From Bacteroidales bacterium (GTDB lineage Bacteria; Bacteroidota; Bacteroidia; Bacteroidales; UBA10428): a DNA stretch of 57,561 nucleotides. Position numbers and translations under genes: made by a program. Below are positions 28,694 through 37,444 of the stretch, piece by piece. Below the pieces are notes generated by a model. The model was not told where the DNA came from and ran no database searches. It saw only the letters and a program-made list of their open reading frames with translations. The stretch lies in assembly GCA_016934055.1 (NCBI GenBank), contig JAFGTR010000002.1, positions 1 through 57,561 on the forward strand, written 5' to 3'. Each line of letters begins with the position of its first letter. Position 1 is the first letter of the stretch.

Positions 28694-29836
28694 TCATGAT
28701 TTTACAGCTTTCACTATGACATCATGAAATGTGCTGACTTTGTTTTTAATATTGATTTTTGTATCTACAATCTCACGTGACTTTTTGCCAAAACGGGAAG
28801 CAAGGGTTTTATCCTCTAAAAACCGGCTGATACGATCTGTCAATTCTTCTACAGTATCAGTTTTAAGAATAAACCCGTTTTCGTTATCAACTATTAAATC
28901 TCTTTCTGTTCCATCTGCGCTGGAAGAGATCACAGGCAGACTGTGGGTCATAGCATGATGAATTGACAATCCTCCCAAACCTGGTAAGACGAACAGATCA
29001 GCGAGTAAAAAGTATTTACTGACCTCATTCACTACTTTCCCCGTAAAAATAACATCCTGAATGTTTAAGGTTTCAATCATATTTTCCAATTCCTTTCGCA
29101 TTATGCCATCGCCGACTAAAACCAGGGCCATGTCGGGATAATTTGGTTTTAATGCATGATAAGCTTTTAATAATTTATCAACCTTCTTTGTAGGAATAAA
29201 TGCACCTACGTATAATATTACCAATTTATCCTTATAAACCTCTGTTGCCTTTAACGTCATTGCCTCATTACGATATTCGGCAATTTCTTTATCTATGCTT
29301 TCATTGTCAAGACAATTGTTTGCAACAACAATTTTATTTATGTCAGTGTATTGTGCATAATAGTTTTTGCTGTATTCAGAATAACCAATAATGAAAGAAG
29401 TTCTTCTCAGAAATACTCTCATAAGAGGTTTGTACAATTTCTGGAATATTGATGGCCTGGTACCCGGAATCTGGCCAAGACCCCACCAGCCCATTTTCTT
29501 ATTATAAAGAACAGAATACAGGTATACAAAAATATTGTTCACCATATTGGACTCACCTTCAACAATGATAACATCAGGTTTAAGCCTGATAAGATTTCTG
29601 AATAATGAGGGGAAGAATACGGCAAACTTTTTATGTCGGGTGTATTGTAGTGTTTTTAACTTTATATTTTTAAACCGGGTTTCTCCTTCATAATTTACAA
29701 ACTTACTGTTTTCTATTCCGCGACCATAAATCAGGGTAAGATCAATATCGTCGCATGAATTAATTCTTTCCAATAAATCAATCCGGTAATGTAACATAAA
29801 TCTGAGCACAAAGACAACTTTGATTTTCTTTTCCAT
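28694..29836 (-). CDS. Glycosyltransferase family 4
   Basis: This 380-residue GT-B enzyme starts KIKVVFVLRFMLHYRIDLLERI. It has VNNIFVYLYSVLYNKKMGWWGLGQIPG in the N-terminal half, and in the C-terminal half ILYVGAFIPTKKVDKLLKAYHAL, LVLVGDGIMRKELENMI, VIFTGKVVNEVSKYFLLADLFVLPGLGGLSIHHAMTHSLPVISSSADGTERDLI, the typical GT4 donor site with a His replacing Glu in the EAMA-like helix. It is on the minus strand, convergent with the lyase-like gene across 143 bp, and begins a 454-bp divergent spacer. Confidence 0.88.
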   Translation of the reverse strand: MEKKIKVVFVLRFMLHYRIDLLERINSCDDIDLTLIYGRGIENSKFVNYEGETRFKNIKLKTLQYTRHKKFAVFFPSLFRNLIRLKPDVIIVEGESNMVNNIFVYLYSVLYNKKMGWWGLGQIPGTRPSIFQKLYKPLMRVFLRRTSFIIGYSEYSKNYYAQYTDINKIVVANNCLDNESIDKEIAEYRNEAMTLKATEVYKDKLVILYVGAFIPTKKVDKLLKAYHALKPNYPDMALVLVGDGIMRKELENMIETLNIQDVIFTGKVVNEVSKYFLLADLFVLPGLGGLSIHHAMTHSLPVISSSADGTERDLIVDNENGFILKTDTVEELTDRISRFLEDKTLASRFGKKSREIVDTKINIKNKVSTFHDVIVKAVKS

Positions 29837-30290
29837 ATTGAATCAAATTATTATAATGACTAATAATAAATAAGATCAGTTATTTCAGGTGGATAAATCA
29901 GGAATAAATATATCTGCCATCATTTTCATCTGATATTAACCCATCAAAAATAGAAAATTAATCAACCCGGAAAAGTATGTCATGCTATTAATAATAGGAT
30001 TCGTAAAAATTGTCTTCCATAAAACACAGAACAACTGACATTCCTAATGGTTTTTCCTTATTTTTGTGATATCATCCCGATGTCAATTACTTTTCAACGA
30101 TAGTAACAATGAAATATTCGTTAATGTGGCTGCTGTATTTTCATCCGGTAATACAACTATCAGAAAGCGATCCGGATTATACCGGAACACTTTGTTAATC
30201 ATATCTTAATCATCTTTACTTTAATTATGTTATCGATTAGGATATCGGATTGAACTAAACAGATACTCTTTAAAACACTTAATACGCTAT
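29837..30290. other. 454-bp divergent spacer
   Basis: AT-rich DNA between the GT4 gene and the toroid protein gene. A TATTTTTG at 30059-30066 fits the -7 consensus on the plus strand but would give a 5' leader of over 200 bases for the gene at 30291. No open frame, RNA fold or repeat was recognised. Confidence 0.4.
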
Positions 30291-31514
30291 ATGGAGACAG
30301 AATTTGTTCTGCATAGCTTTAAAAAACTTGAAAGTTATTGCTCACAGGAAACCTGGAAAGGGTGGGATCCTTATGACGGACTGAACTCAAAATTATTTCA
30401 GGCGATACCTTTTGTTAAAAACTGGGATTTGGCAAGACTGGCATGGATTCAGGCTTTTAAACGAAATCCTTTCAATCTTCGTAAATTATTATTAATCCCA
30501 AAGGATTATAACCCAAAAGGTGTCGGATTATCACTGACCGGTTATTGCAATCTTTTCAGATTAAATCAAAACAGCGGGAAAAATATTCTGGATTACTCGT
30601 CGGATACTATACTGGCAAAAATAAGACAGCTTGCTGATCTTCTTCTATCCTTGCAATCAAAAGGATACTCAGGATCATGTTGGGGATACAATTTCGACTG
30701 GCAGGCCCGAAGATTATTTCTTTTTCCAAAAGGAACACCAACAGTAGTTGCCACAACTTTCTGTTCAGCAGCGCTTCTGGATGCATACTCAATCACAAAA
30801 GAGAATATATACCTGGAAACAGCCTTGTCCTCTGCCAGTTTTGTACTTAATGATCTTAAAAGAACGTTTACAGGGGCAGGTTTTCTTTTTTCCTATTCAC
30901 CACTTGAAGGCAACAACACCGTTTATAACGCTTCATTGATGGGCAGCAAATTGCTCAGTTTATGTTATTCCTATGATAAAAAGGAAGAATATCTGACGGC
31001 TGCCCGAGGCAGCATACAGGCTTGTATTGAAAATCAGAATAAAGACGGGTCATGGTTTTATGGCAGACTACCTGTTCAAAACTGGATTGACAGCTTCCAT
31101 ACCGGTTATAACCTTGAATCAATTGTGACGTATCAAAACATGTCTGGTGATTATTCTTATTCAAGAGAAGTAGAAAAAGGATTTGATTTTTATATCAATC
31201 ATTTCTTTCTTGAAGATGGCAGAGCAAAATATTATCATAACAAAACCTATCCAATCGATATTCATTGCCCGGCTCAGCTTTTTGTCACACTCGGGAAAAT
31301 GGATAAGTTTGGGTCACATAAAGATCTTGCAGATAAAGTAATGAAGTGGGCCATACTGAATATGCAGGACAAAAAAGGATATTTCTATTATCAGATCAAA
31401 CCTGGTTTGAGTTCAAAAATTTCCTACATGCGCTGGAGCAATGCTTTTATGTTTTATGCTATGACGTATTATCTTTTAAACAGATTCAAATCATATGAAA
31501 AGAATAAAAATTAA
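30291..31514 (+). CDS. Predicted alpha/alpha-toroid protein of the polysaccharide locus
   Basis: This 407-residue soluble protein has no signal peptide. Repeated helical hairpins contain aromatic/glycine turns such as GSCWGYNFDWQAR near 122-134, TTFCSAALLDAYSITKE, NNTVYNASLMGSKLLSLCYSYDKKEEYL and IENQNKDGSWFYG, which resembles the QxxDGSW motif of terpene-cyclase/six-hairpin folds. Homologues in polysaccharide loci are sometimes labelled delta-aminolevulinic acid dehydratase, but no porphobilinogen synthase active-site motif is visible. A role in sugar modification or as a cytosolic glycosidase-like enzyme is possible but not shown. Its last 20 bases overlap the start of the GT26 gene, so the two are translationally coupled. 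Confidence 0.65.
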   Translation: METEFVLHSFKKLESYCSQETWKGWDPYDGLNSKLFQAIPFVKNWDLARLAWIQAFKRNPFNLRKLLLIPKDYNPKGVGLSLTGYCNLFRLNQNSGKNILDYSSDTILAKIRQLADLLLSLQSKGYSGSCWGYNFDWQARRLFLFPKGTPTVVATTFCSAALLDAYSITKENIYLETALSSASFVLNDLKRTFTGAGFLFSYSPLEGNNTVYNASLMGSKLLSLCYSYDKKEEYLTAARGSIQACIENQNKDGSWFYGRLPVQNWIDSFHTGYNLESIVTYQNMSGDYSYSREVEKGFDFYINHFFLEDGRAKYYHNKTYPIDIHCPAQLFVTLGKMDKFGSHKDLADKVMKWAILNMQDKKGYFYYQIKPGLSSKISYMRWSNAFMFYAMTYYLLNRFKSYEKNKN

Positions 31515-32193
31515 CGGAATAAACACATACAGCTTCAAATCAAGAGAAGAATTAATAGAATATGCATTTTCTGAAAAAAAGAGTCTCATTGCCATCAATG
31601 CCGAAAAGTTATTGCATGCCAACGAACAGATGAAAAATATTATCAACAATAATATTGGTTACAGTGATGGTATCGGCGCTGTATGGGCGCTGCGGAAAAA
31701 AGGCATTAAACAGACCCTCAAAATACCAGGTTGTGAATTATGGCTTGATATCATCAGGCATTCTTATCTTAAAAAAACGTTCTACCTTGTGGGCAGTAAA
31801 AAGCATGTTATTGAGCAAACCGTAATCAAACTCCAGTCTTCTTTTCCTGGTATTAAGATATTAAACTATCGTGACGGTTACATAAATACTGAAGAAGAAA
31901 AAACAGCCTTATTGAATGATATTAAAGACAGGAAACCCGATGTGGTTTTTGTTGCCCTGGGATCTCCAAAACAGGAGCTGATGATTGAAGAAATGCTCAG
32001 TATTCATCCTGCAGTTTACCAGGGTTTGGGAGGTAGTTTTGATGTATATGTGGGTACGGTACAACGTGCACCCGAATGGTGGGTGAAAAATAACCTTGAA
32101 TGGGCTTATCGCCTGGTCAAACAACCCTCAAGAATAAAGCGGCAGATCCACCTGGTAAGATTTGCATGGTTATTGTTAATCAACAAAATATGA
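31495..32193 (+). CDS. WecG/TagA/CpsF-family glycosyltransferase (GT26)
   Basis: This 232-residue enzyme has the GT26 signature: NAEKLLHANEQM, YSDGIGAVWALRKKG near 57-71 (Asp is the proposed catalytic base), PGCELWLDII, FYLVGSKKHV, DVVFVALGSPKQELMIEE near 149-166 and GLGGSFDVYVGTVQRAPEWWVKNNLEWAYRL near 177-207. The C-terminal basic segment probably touches the membrane. Family members add ManNAc(A) or another sugar to a lipid-linked first residue. Given wecB in this window, UDP-ManNAc is a reasonable donor, though the genes are 30 kb apart. It starts inside the preceding gene and is convergent with the sugar transferase, with only 2 bp between stops. Confidence 0.9.
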   Translation: MKRIKINGINTYSFKSREELIEYAFSEKKSLIAINAEKLLHANEQMKNIINNNIGYSDGIGAVWALRKKGIKQTLKIPGCELWLDIIRHSYLKKTFYLVGSKKHVIEQTVIKLQSSFPGIKILNYRDGYINTEEEKTALLNDIKDRKPDVVFVALGSPKQELMIEEMLSIHPAVYQGLGGSFDVYVGTVQRAPEWWVKNNLEWAYRLVKQPSRIKRQIHLVRFAWLLLINKI

Positions 32194-32195
32194 AA

Positions 32196-32921
32196 TTATA
32201 ATCCTTTAGCCTTTGCTATAACAACAATCCCCTTGCCTATAATATATAAATCGAGTAGTAAAAGTCTGAAAGGAGAATAATGAAGGTACCTGTATACATA
32301 TTCATATTCATATTCGGGTTTGCCAAATTCGGGAGTCCCCTTCCTGACATGACCATAACCCAGTAATCCTCCTCTGACCAGCGAACGCGCTATATTTCCC
32401 TGTTCCAGATCGCGTTCATAGTGATGAATGGCAATCGGGCGCGGACCAACAACAGACATGTCCCCCTTCAGAATATTGTAAAACTGCGGTATCTCATCCA
32501 AATAAAACTTTTTCACAAATTTGCCAAGGTAAGTCCTCGCCTCAGGATTCCACTCATTCATAAATGCATGCCAGTCTCCTTTTGCCTGCAATTCCTTGTT
32601 AATGAATTTTTCTTTTATTAAACGAACCTTATATTTCTTAAAAACTTTTCCCCTGCTAACAGCATTATAATAGAAAAACAAAGGCCCCCTGTTTTCAGGG
32701 ATTAAAATACCTTCAAAAAGATTAAAAAGAAAAAGTAAAATAATAATTGGCAAACAACATGTTAATATCAAAAATGCCAGTATTTTATCGAATATCAGCT
32801 TGGGAAAAGGAACTCTTAATGGTTCTTTTAATTCAAAAAGTTCCTTGTATTTAGATTTAAGTTCTTCTGTGGGAGGTTTGTAAGGAAATGCTTCTTTAGG
32901 CTCGGCAAAAGATGATATCAT
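32196..32921 (-). CDS. Small phosphoglycosyl transferase (bacterial sugar transferase)
   Basis: About 241 residues from the ATG at 32921; a GTG at 32960 would add 13 residues. One hydrophobic segment (ILAFLILTCCLPIIILLFLF) precedes the catalytic core. Core motifs are YLDEIPQFYNILKGDMSVVGPRPIAIHHY, with the DE and GPRP signatures of PglC/WbaP-type enzymes, but the usual KFRTM is altered to KVRLI. The C-terminal part (EYEYEYVYRYLHYSPFRLLLLDLYIIGKGI) resembles the short Bacteroidota sugar-transferase subgroup. It transfers a sugar-1-phosphate to undecaprenyl phosphate to start a repeat unit. A second, larger initiating enzyme is at 37445, so one may be specialised. Confidence 0.83.
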   Translation of the reverse strand: MISSFAEPKEAFPYKPPTEELKSKYKELFELKEPLRVPFPKLIFDKILAFLILTCCLPIIILLFLFNLFEGILIPENRGPLFFYYNAVSRGKVFKKYKVRLIKEKFINKELQAKGDWHAFMNEWNPEARTYLGKFVKKFYLDEIPQFYNILKGDMSVVGPRPIAIHHYERDLEQGNIARSLVRGGLLGYGHVRKGTPEFGKPEYEYEYVYRYLHYSPFRLLLLDLYIIGKGIVVIAKAKGL

Positions 32922-33445
32922 ATGTTTTTCGATAAAGATAGAGCAAATTCTTGAATGCACAAACCGTAACTTTTACTCATCTTATGTGTCATCTCAAAAA
33001 ATAGTAGTCTGCATAAGCAAGGCATTAATCATTCCTAAAACTCTTGTTGCAGTTTTTCAGGGAAATCTGCCTGTATAATCCACAGCAAGAAAAAATGAGA
33101 AAATCATCAGTTATTCTTTAATGCTTACATGAGGTAAATGTCTTTCCCTGTAATCTTCTGTAAAAATGGAATCCATCATTAAAGACTGTATGTTGGTCAA
33201 ATATATCTACTTAGATAAAACTATTTTTCATAACTTTATTACACAACCTGAAAAATCTGAATTGTTGTTTACAATATCTTAAATCAGACGATCAAAAAAC
33301 CGGGGGAGACATGGGAGCTGTCATTTTAATTTCATTCGTCAAAAAAAATATAACTTTCATCAAAATATTTCGTATATTAATGGAAAGAATTTGTTATTCT
33401 GTCAAATTCTTGAAACATAAGTTTAACGGTAATTTATTTGAAATC
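32922..33445. other. Divergent spacer of about 520 bp
   Basis: AT-rich DNA between the small sugar transferase and the beta-helix cargo. An in-frame extension of the cargo gene reaches 33311 but carries no signal peptide and looks non-coding. No perfect TAnnTTTG box, terminator or repeat was found. Confidence 0.35.
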
Positions 33446-36400
33446 ATGAGGGTAGTGAGATTTTGCGCAGCAGGCATATTCCTTTTCTTTTTTTCTTATT
33501 TGGTAATTAATGCTCAGGGTGGATACGACAACACCTATGTATTGGCAGTAAAGCAGAAATATGCCATCCCCGAAAACGTGGTCAATGGTGATTATGTCGG
33601 GAAGTGGTTAAAAACCCGGACATGGCAATCTTCCGGCGCCATCACATTCACCATTGAAACCAACTATAATAACGCTTTTAATATTGATCCCGTTACAGGG
33701 CTCATTACTATTGCCAATGCCGACATGATCAATGGCAAAATTGTGCAGCAGGATACTGTTATAAATTTAATCATCAGAACAAGTGATGCAGGGATGGGAT
33801 ATGAATTAGACACGGCCCAGATATGGGTCAAAGAAAATGCCTATTGCACATTTATTGATTTTCAGGGGAAGAACGGAACCGACACACGGGAAAATCCTGA
33901 AAAGGATCTGGATGATATTACGGTTTCAACAGGAAGAATGTATTGTTTCAAACGGGGAAGTGTGATGACAGGAGAAACAACAGCCCTTAATACACTAATT
34001 TCAAGCGTTGATCATCCGCTCATTTTCTGCGCATACGGATCCGGTCATAAACCAGTGTTCAGCAACGGAGAGGGTATATGTTTCTACCTTGCGGCCACTC
34101 CGGATGAGGTAAAAAACCGGATTGAACACATGTACTTTTATGATATTGTCATTCGTGGTTATACAAATGCTGCCTATAAAGTACGCAGAACAGATAATTT
34201 TATGGGATGGTACAATTGTGAGACATATAATTGTGACCAACAAGATATAGAATCCTCATTTATTCTGAGTACATCAAGCTTTGATGATTCACTGAAAACC
34301 TACTCCTTTGAAATTATAAACTATTACGCTGACACGACTTCCCTTAATGTCTATACAGGTTTGGGTGAAATATCCGGAGATGATGAAGGTCCAGGGTATT
34401 ATATTGAACCAAGTCACATAAAATGCGGCGTTGGGCCTATTCATATCATCAACAGCTATTTTGGTAAATCTCCCGGTTGGGCGGTAAGATTCACATCAGG
34501 TGTTGCCAGTTCTTTGGCAGAGGGGAGCACGATGAAGCACTGCTTTGTTTCGATGCAATGGCCGGTGACGACTCCCATAAACGGATATCGTTACAATATT
34601 CAGATAAGACAGGATAATTTCACACTGGAGGATTGTATAATGGTTGGCGGCACTAACGGTGTGATCCCCACAAGCAGCAGTGTAACTGAAATGGCCCCTG
34701 ATAACCTGACCATAAAGAACTGTCATTTCAGGCAAATGTCTTCTTATGGGATATGGCTGCTTGTTGACAGTGATGATAAATATAAAGGCTTTTATAATAC
34801 CATTATAGAAAACAATATAATTGAAGCAGTAAACGGAATTTACCTGTTCAAGGATTACAATACAAAAATCAGCGGAAACAAAATCTACAACAAAAGTGGA
34901 TCAGGTAAAGGAATTATCAGCAAAACAAATTCGGCTGACCTTAAACTGCATTATAATGTAATCTTTGGTTATCCGACGGGAATTCATCTGCCGGTCGGTT
35001 CTCGTGTATCAATATTTAATAATACGGTTAATGGTGATATTAATTGCACTGGCACTATATCTTCCACGGTAAGAAATAACTTCTATAAATCCTTAACAGG
35101 CGCATCTTCACAATCAAACAATCTGGATATTGATGCCATCAATACTTCAGAGTACTTTATAAACTTTTCCGGTAATGATTACAGGTTAAAAGCAACCGCA
35201 GCAAATGCAATAGATAAAGGCACAAATGTCGGCCTTAAATATGATGCGGCAATGAATCCAATTTACGGTTTACCGGACATTGGTGCCTTTGAGTATAATG
35301 CAGGTGATACTACCGATAATAGAGAAAGCAACGCTCCTCCGGTAATTGAAGATCATGTTTTTCTGATAAAGGAACAAAATTTCAGCAATTTGTTTATCGG
35401 TAATATATATGCCTATGACAATGATGCCGGGCAGCAGTTGACTTATTCCCTGCTTTCAGGAAATGAATCCGGTTTTTTTTCGATTAACAGTCTTACCGGA
35501 GACCTTAAAGGAACTACACCAACCATTTTTAATGCAGATGCAACGCAGTATAACCTCACAGTGCTGGTAACTGATGACGGAACTGATTTTAAAAGCTCCA
35601 CGGCTACAGTAACGGTAGATTTGGTTAAAAATACAGAGAGCAATAATCCTCCTGTAATTGAAAATCAGGAATTTCAGATCGAAGAACAAAGTGCAAGTAA
35701 TCTGTATATCGGAAAGGTTTATGCCTATGATAATGATGCGGAACAGACATTAAGCTATACACTGATTTCAGGAAATGAATCCGGATTGTTTGAGATGGAT
35801 AATCATACCGGTGAACTGAGATATTCTTCATCAGAAATTTTTAATAATGCGACAACAAGTTACAAATTGGTTGTGCAGGTAACAGATAATGGGGAATATC
35901 CTGCAAGTAACAACGCAACTTTAATCATTCATCTCGTTGAGCAGCCTACAGTTTTTTATATTGATCCAAACAATCAAAATGATGCTGCCGAAGACGGATC
36001 AACAGCCCATCCTTTTGATTCCTGGGAAGATATAAACTGGAAAGAGGGCAATACATACCTGCAAAAAAAGGGAACTACAGCCCATGTTGATAAGATCAAT
36101 ATTTTTTCAAACAATGTTACGCTTGGATCATACGGCGATGCCGAAGAATTGCCCATCATTATCAGTGAAACAAATACCTTTATAATCAGGGCTTTTGAAA
36201 AAAGCAATATTACCATAAATAACCTGCATTTTATCGGTGAAAATGCAGTAAGCTGCATCTATTTCATCGGATCATCGAGTGAAAATAACACCATTGAAAA
36301 ATGCAATTTTGAAGGAGCTGTCAATGGCGTACGTATTGTTGACGGCAACAATTATATACTGAGATACAACACTTTCTATAATACTGAAGAAGCCATATAC

Positions 36401-37204
36401 TCATACGCTCAAAACACGGAAATCTATTACAACATATTCACCGGGAACAGTTCTGCTATCAATATTACCAGCACTTCTTCCATGGCTAAGGTTTACAATA
36501 ATGTATTTTATGATAACCGGCAGGGTATTTCAAATTCTTATGCTGAACTTACACTGTATAATAACATATTTTACCTGACCAATGCCGGTGATCTTGCCAT
36601 AAATAATGAAGTTGACAAAGTAATATCCGACTTTAATATTTTTTACCCCGAACAAACGGGATTCATAAAAATTGGCAACAAACAATTTAACAATATTGCT
36701 GAATATCAAAATCTTCAAGGAGTTGATCTGAATTCGTTCTCAGCAGATCCCAGTTTCGCTGATGCCTATAACATGAACTTTAGTGTCAGGGAAGAATCCC
36801 CTGCAATTGATGCCGGCAAATTACTTGGCATTCCGTTTGATTTTACAGGGATTGAAATTCCTTACGGGAAAGGAACAGATATAGGCATTAATGAGGCCAT
36901 GGCTGTTGCTACGGGTTTAAGCGATGAAAAAGACATCCTTCATGAAAAGAATAGTCTTTCGACGTATCCCAATCCTTCCTCAGGTATCTTTGATATCATG
37001 ATCAAATCAGAAGACAATACCACCGTATGCCCGGTACAAATAAGGGATCTGTCAGGTAAACTGATATACGCTTGTTATGCCTATGCTGACGGGCAAGGGT
37101 TAATTCGCTCAACCATAAACCTTTCCGGAGCGCCAAAAGCTATATATCTTGCACAAGCCATCATTGACTGTAAAGTTTTGACGGAGAGAATTATAATTAA
37201 CTGA
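33446..37204 (+). CDS. T9SS cargo: giant parallel beta-helix and cadherin-like protein
   Basis: About 1252 residues from the ATG at 33446, which places the signal peptide (MRVVRFCAAGIFLFFFSYLV, cleavage near INAQG) at the N-terminus. The open frame extends 45 codons upstream to 33311, an unlikely start. A cadherin-like module lies at about 26-130. A right-handed beta-helix covers about 135-620, with rungs such as IIENNIIEAVNGIYLFKDYNTKISGNKIYNKSG, ending DIGAFEYNAG. Two tandem cadherin modules at about 630-825 share VIExxxFxIxEQ, IYAYDNDA and SLLSGNESG. A second beta-helix runs to about 1150 (IEKCNFEGAVNGVRI). A T9SS type-A sorting domain ends it (TYPNPSSGIFDIMI, APKAIYLAQAII). Beta-helix proteins include lyases, epimerases and adhesins; no catalytic set was identified. 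Confidence 0.83.
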   Translation: MRVVRFCAAGIFLFFFSYLVINAQGGYDNTYVLAVKQKYAIPENVVNGDYVGKWLKTRTWQSSGAITFTIETNYNNAFNIDPVTGLITIANADMINGKIVQQDTVINLIIRTSDAGMGYELDTAQIWVKENAYCTFIDFQGKNGTDTRENPEKDLDDITVSTGRMYCFKRGSVMTGETTALNTLISSVDHPLIFCAYGSGHKPVFSNGEGICFYLAATPDEVKNRIEHMYFYDIVIRGYTNAAYKVRRTDNFMGWYNCETYNCDQQDIESSFILSTSSFDDSLKTYSFEIINYYADTTSLNVYTGLGEISGDDEGPGYYIEPSHIKCGVGPIHIINSYFGKSPGWAVRFTSGVASSLAEGSTMKHCFVSMQWPVTTPINGYRYNIQIRQDNFTLEDCIMVGGTNGVIPTSSSVTEMAPDNLTIKNCHFRQMSSYGIWLLVDSDDKYKGFYNTIIENNIIEAVNGIYLFKDYNTKISGNKIYNKSGSGKGIISKTNSADLKLHYNVIFGYPTGIHLPVGSRVSIFNNTVNGDINCTGTISSTVRNNFYKSLTGASSQSNNLDIDAINTSEYFINFSGNDYRLKATAANAIDKGTNVGLKYDAAMNPIYGLPDIGAFEYNAGDTTDNRESNAPPVIEDHVFLIKEQNFSNLFIGNIYAYDNDAGQQLTYSLLSGNESGFFSINSLTGDLKGTTPTIFNADATQYNLTVLVTDDGTDFKSSTATVTVDLVKNTESNNPPVIENQEFQIEEQSASNLYIGKVYAYDNDAEQTLSYTLISGNESGLFEMDNHTGELRYSSSEIFNNATTSYKLVVQVTDNGEYPASNNATLIIHLVEQPTVFYIDPNNQNDAAEDGSTAHPFDSWEDINWKEGNTYLQKKGTTAHVDKINIFSNNVTLGSYGDAEELPIIISETNTFIIRAFEKSNITINNLHFIGENAVSCIYFIGSSSENNTIEKCNFEGAVNGVRIVDGNNYILRYNTFYNTEEAIYSYAQNTEIYYNIFTGNSSAINITSTSSMAKVYNNVFYDNRQGISNSYAELTLYNNIFYLTNAGDLAINNEVDKVISDFNIFYPEQTGFIKIGNKQFNNIAEYQNLQGVDLNSFSADPSFADAYNMNFSVREESPAIDAGKLLGIPFDFTGIEIPYGKGTDIGINEAMAVATGLSDEKDILHEKNSLSTYPNPSSGIFDIMIKSEDNTTVCPVQIRDLSGKLIYACYAYADGQGLIRSTINLSGAPKAIYLAQAIIDCKVLTERIIIN

Positions 37205-37240
37205 ATCAAAGCTCTATAAAATACTTGTTTTCAAGGCCAA

Positions 37241-37284
37241 TAATTATTGCCCGGATTAACGAACAGAAATCCGGGCAATAATAT
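37241..37284 (+). terminator. Hairpin after the beta-helix cargo gene
   Basis: AATTATTGCCCGGATT-like left arm (37241-37257) pairs with AATCCGGGCAATAATA (37268-37284) around a 10-base loop. The T tract is weak (atatttat), so it may stabilise the mRNA end rather than terminate strongly. Confidence 0.6.
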
Positions 37285-37411
37285 TTATACAAAGTAATGG
37301 GGTAAACATTTCTGTTTCATAAAATCATACAATAATCCCAGCTTTTAAGCAGTTTGTCAAAATCGCTTAAAATAATGGCATACAAATGCCCCTGATCATA
37401 TAAAAGGTTCA

Positions 37412-37419
37412 TAATTTTG
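37412..37419 (+). promoter_or_regulatory. Putative -7 box for the WbaP/WcaJ-like gene
   Basis: TAATTTTG fits TAnnTTTG and ends 25 bases before the ATG at 37445. A matching -33 element was not clear. It would drive the 37445-42268 initiation/export group. Confidence 0.45.
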
Positions 37420-37444
37420 CTATAATTGTAGTGTAATAGCTCAA

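Noticed and set aside
30291..31514. Delta-aminolevulinic acid dehydratase identity
   Set aside because: Homologues sometimes carry this label, but no zinc-Cys or Schiff-base Lys motif of HemB is visible and the helical-hairpin repeats do not fit a TIM barrel.
33311..33445. Upstream start of the beta-helix cargo gene
   Set aside because: It would put 45 residues before a clear signal peptide; the ATG at 33446 is a better start.
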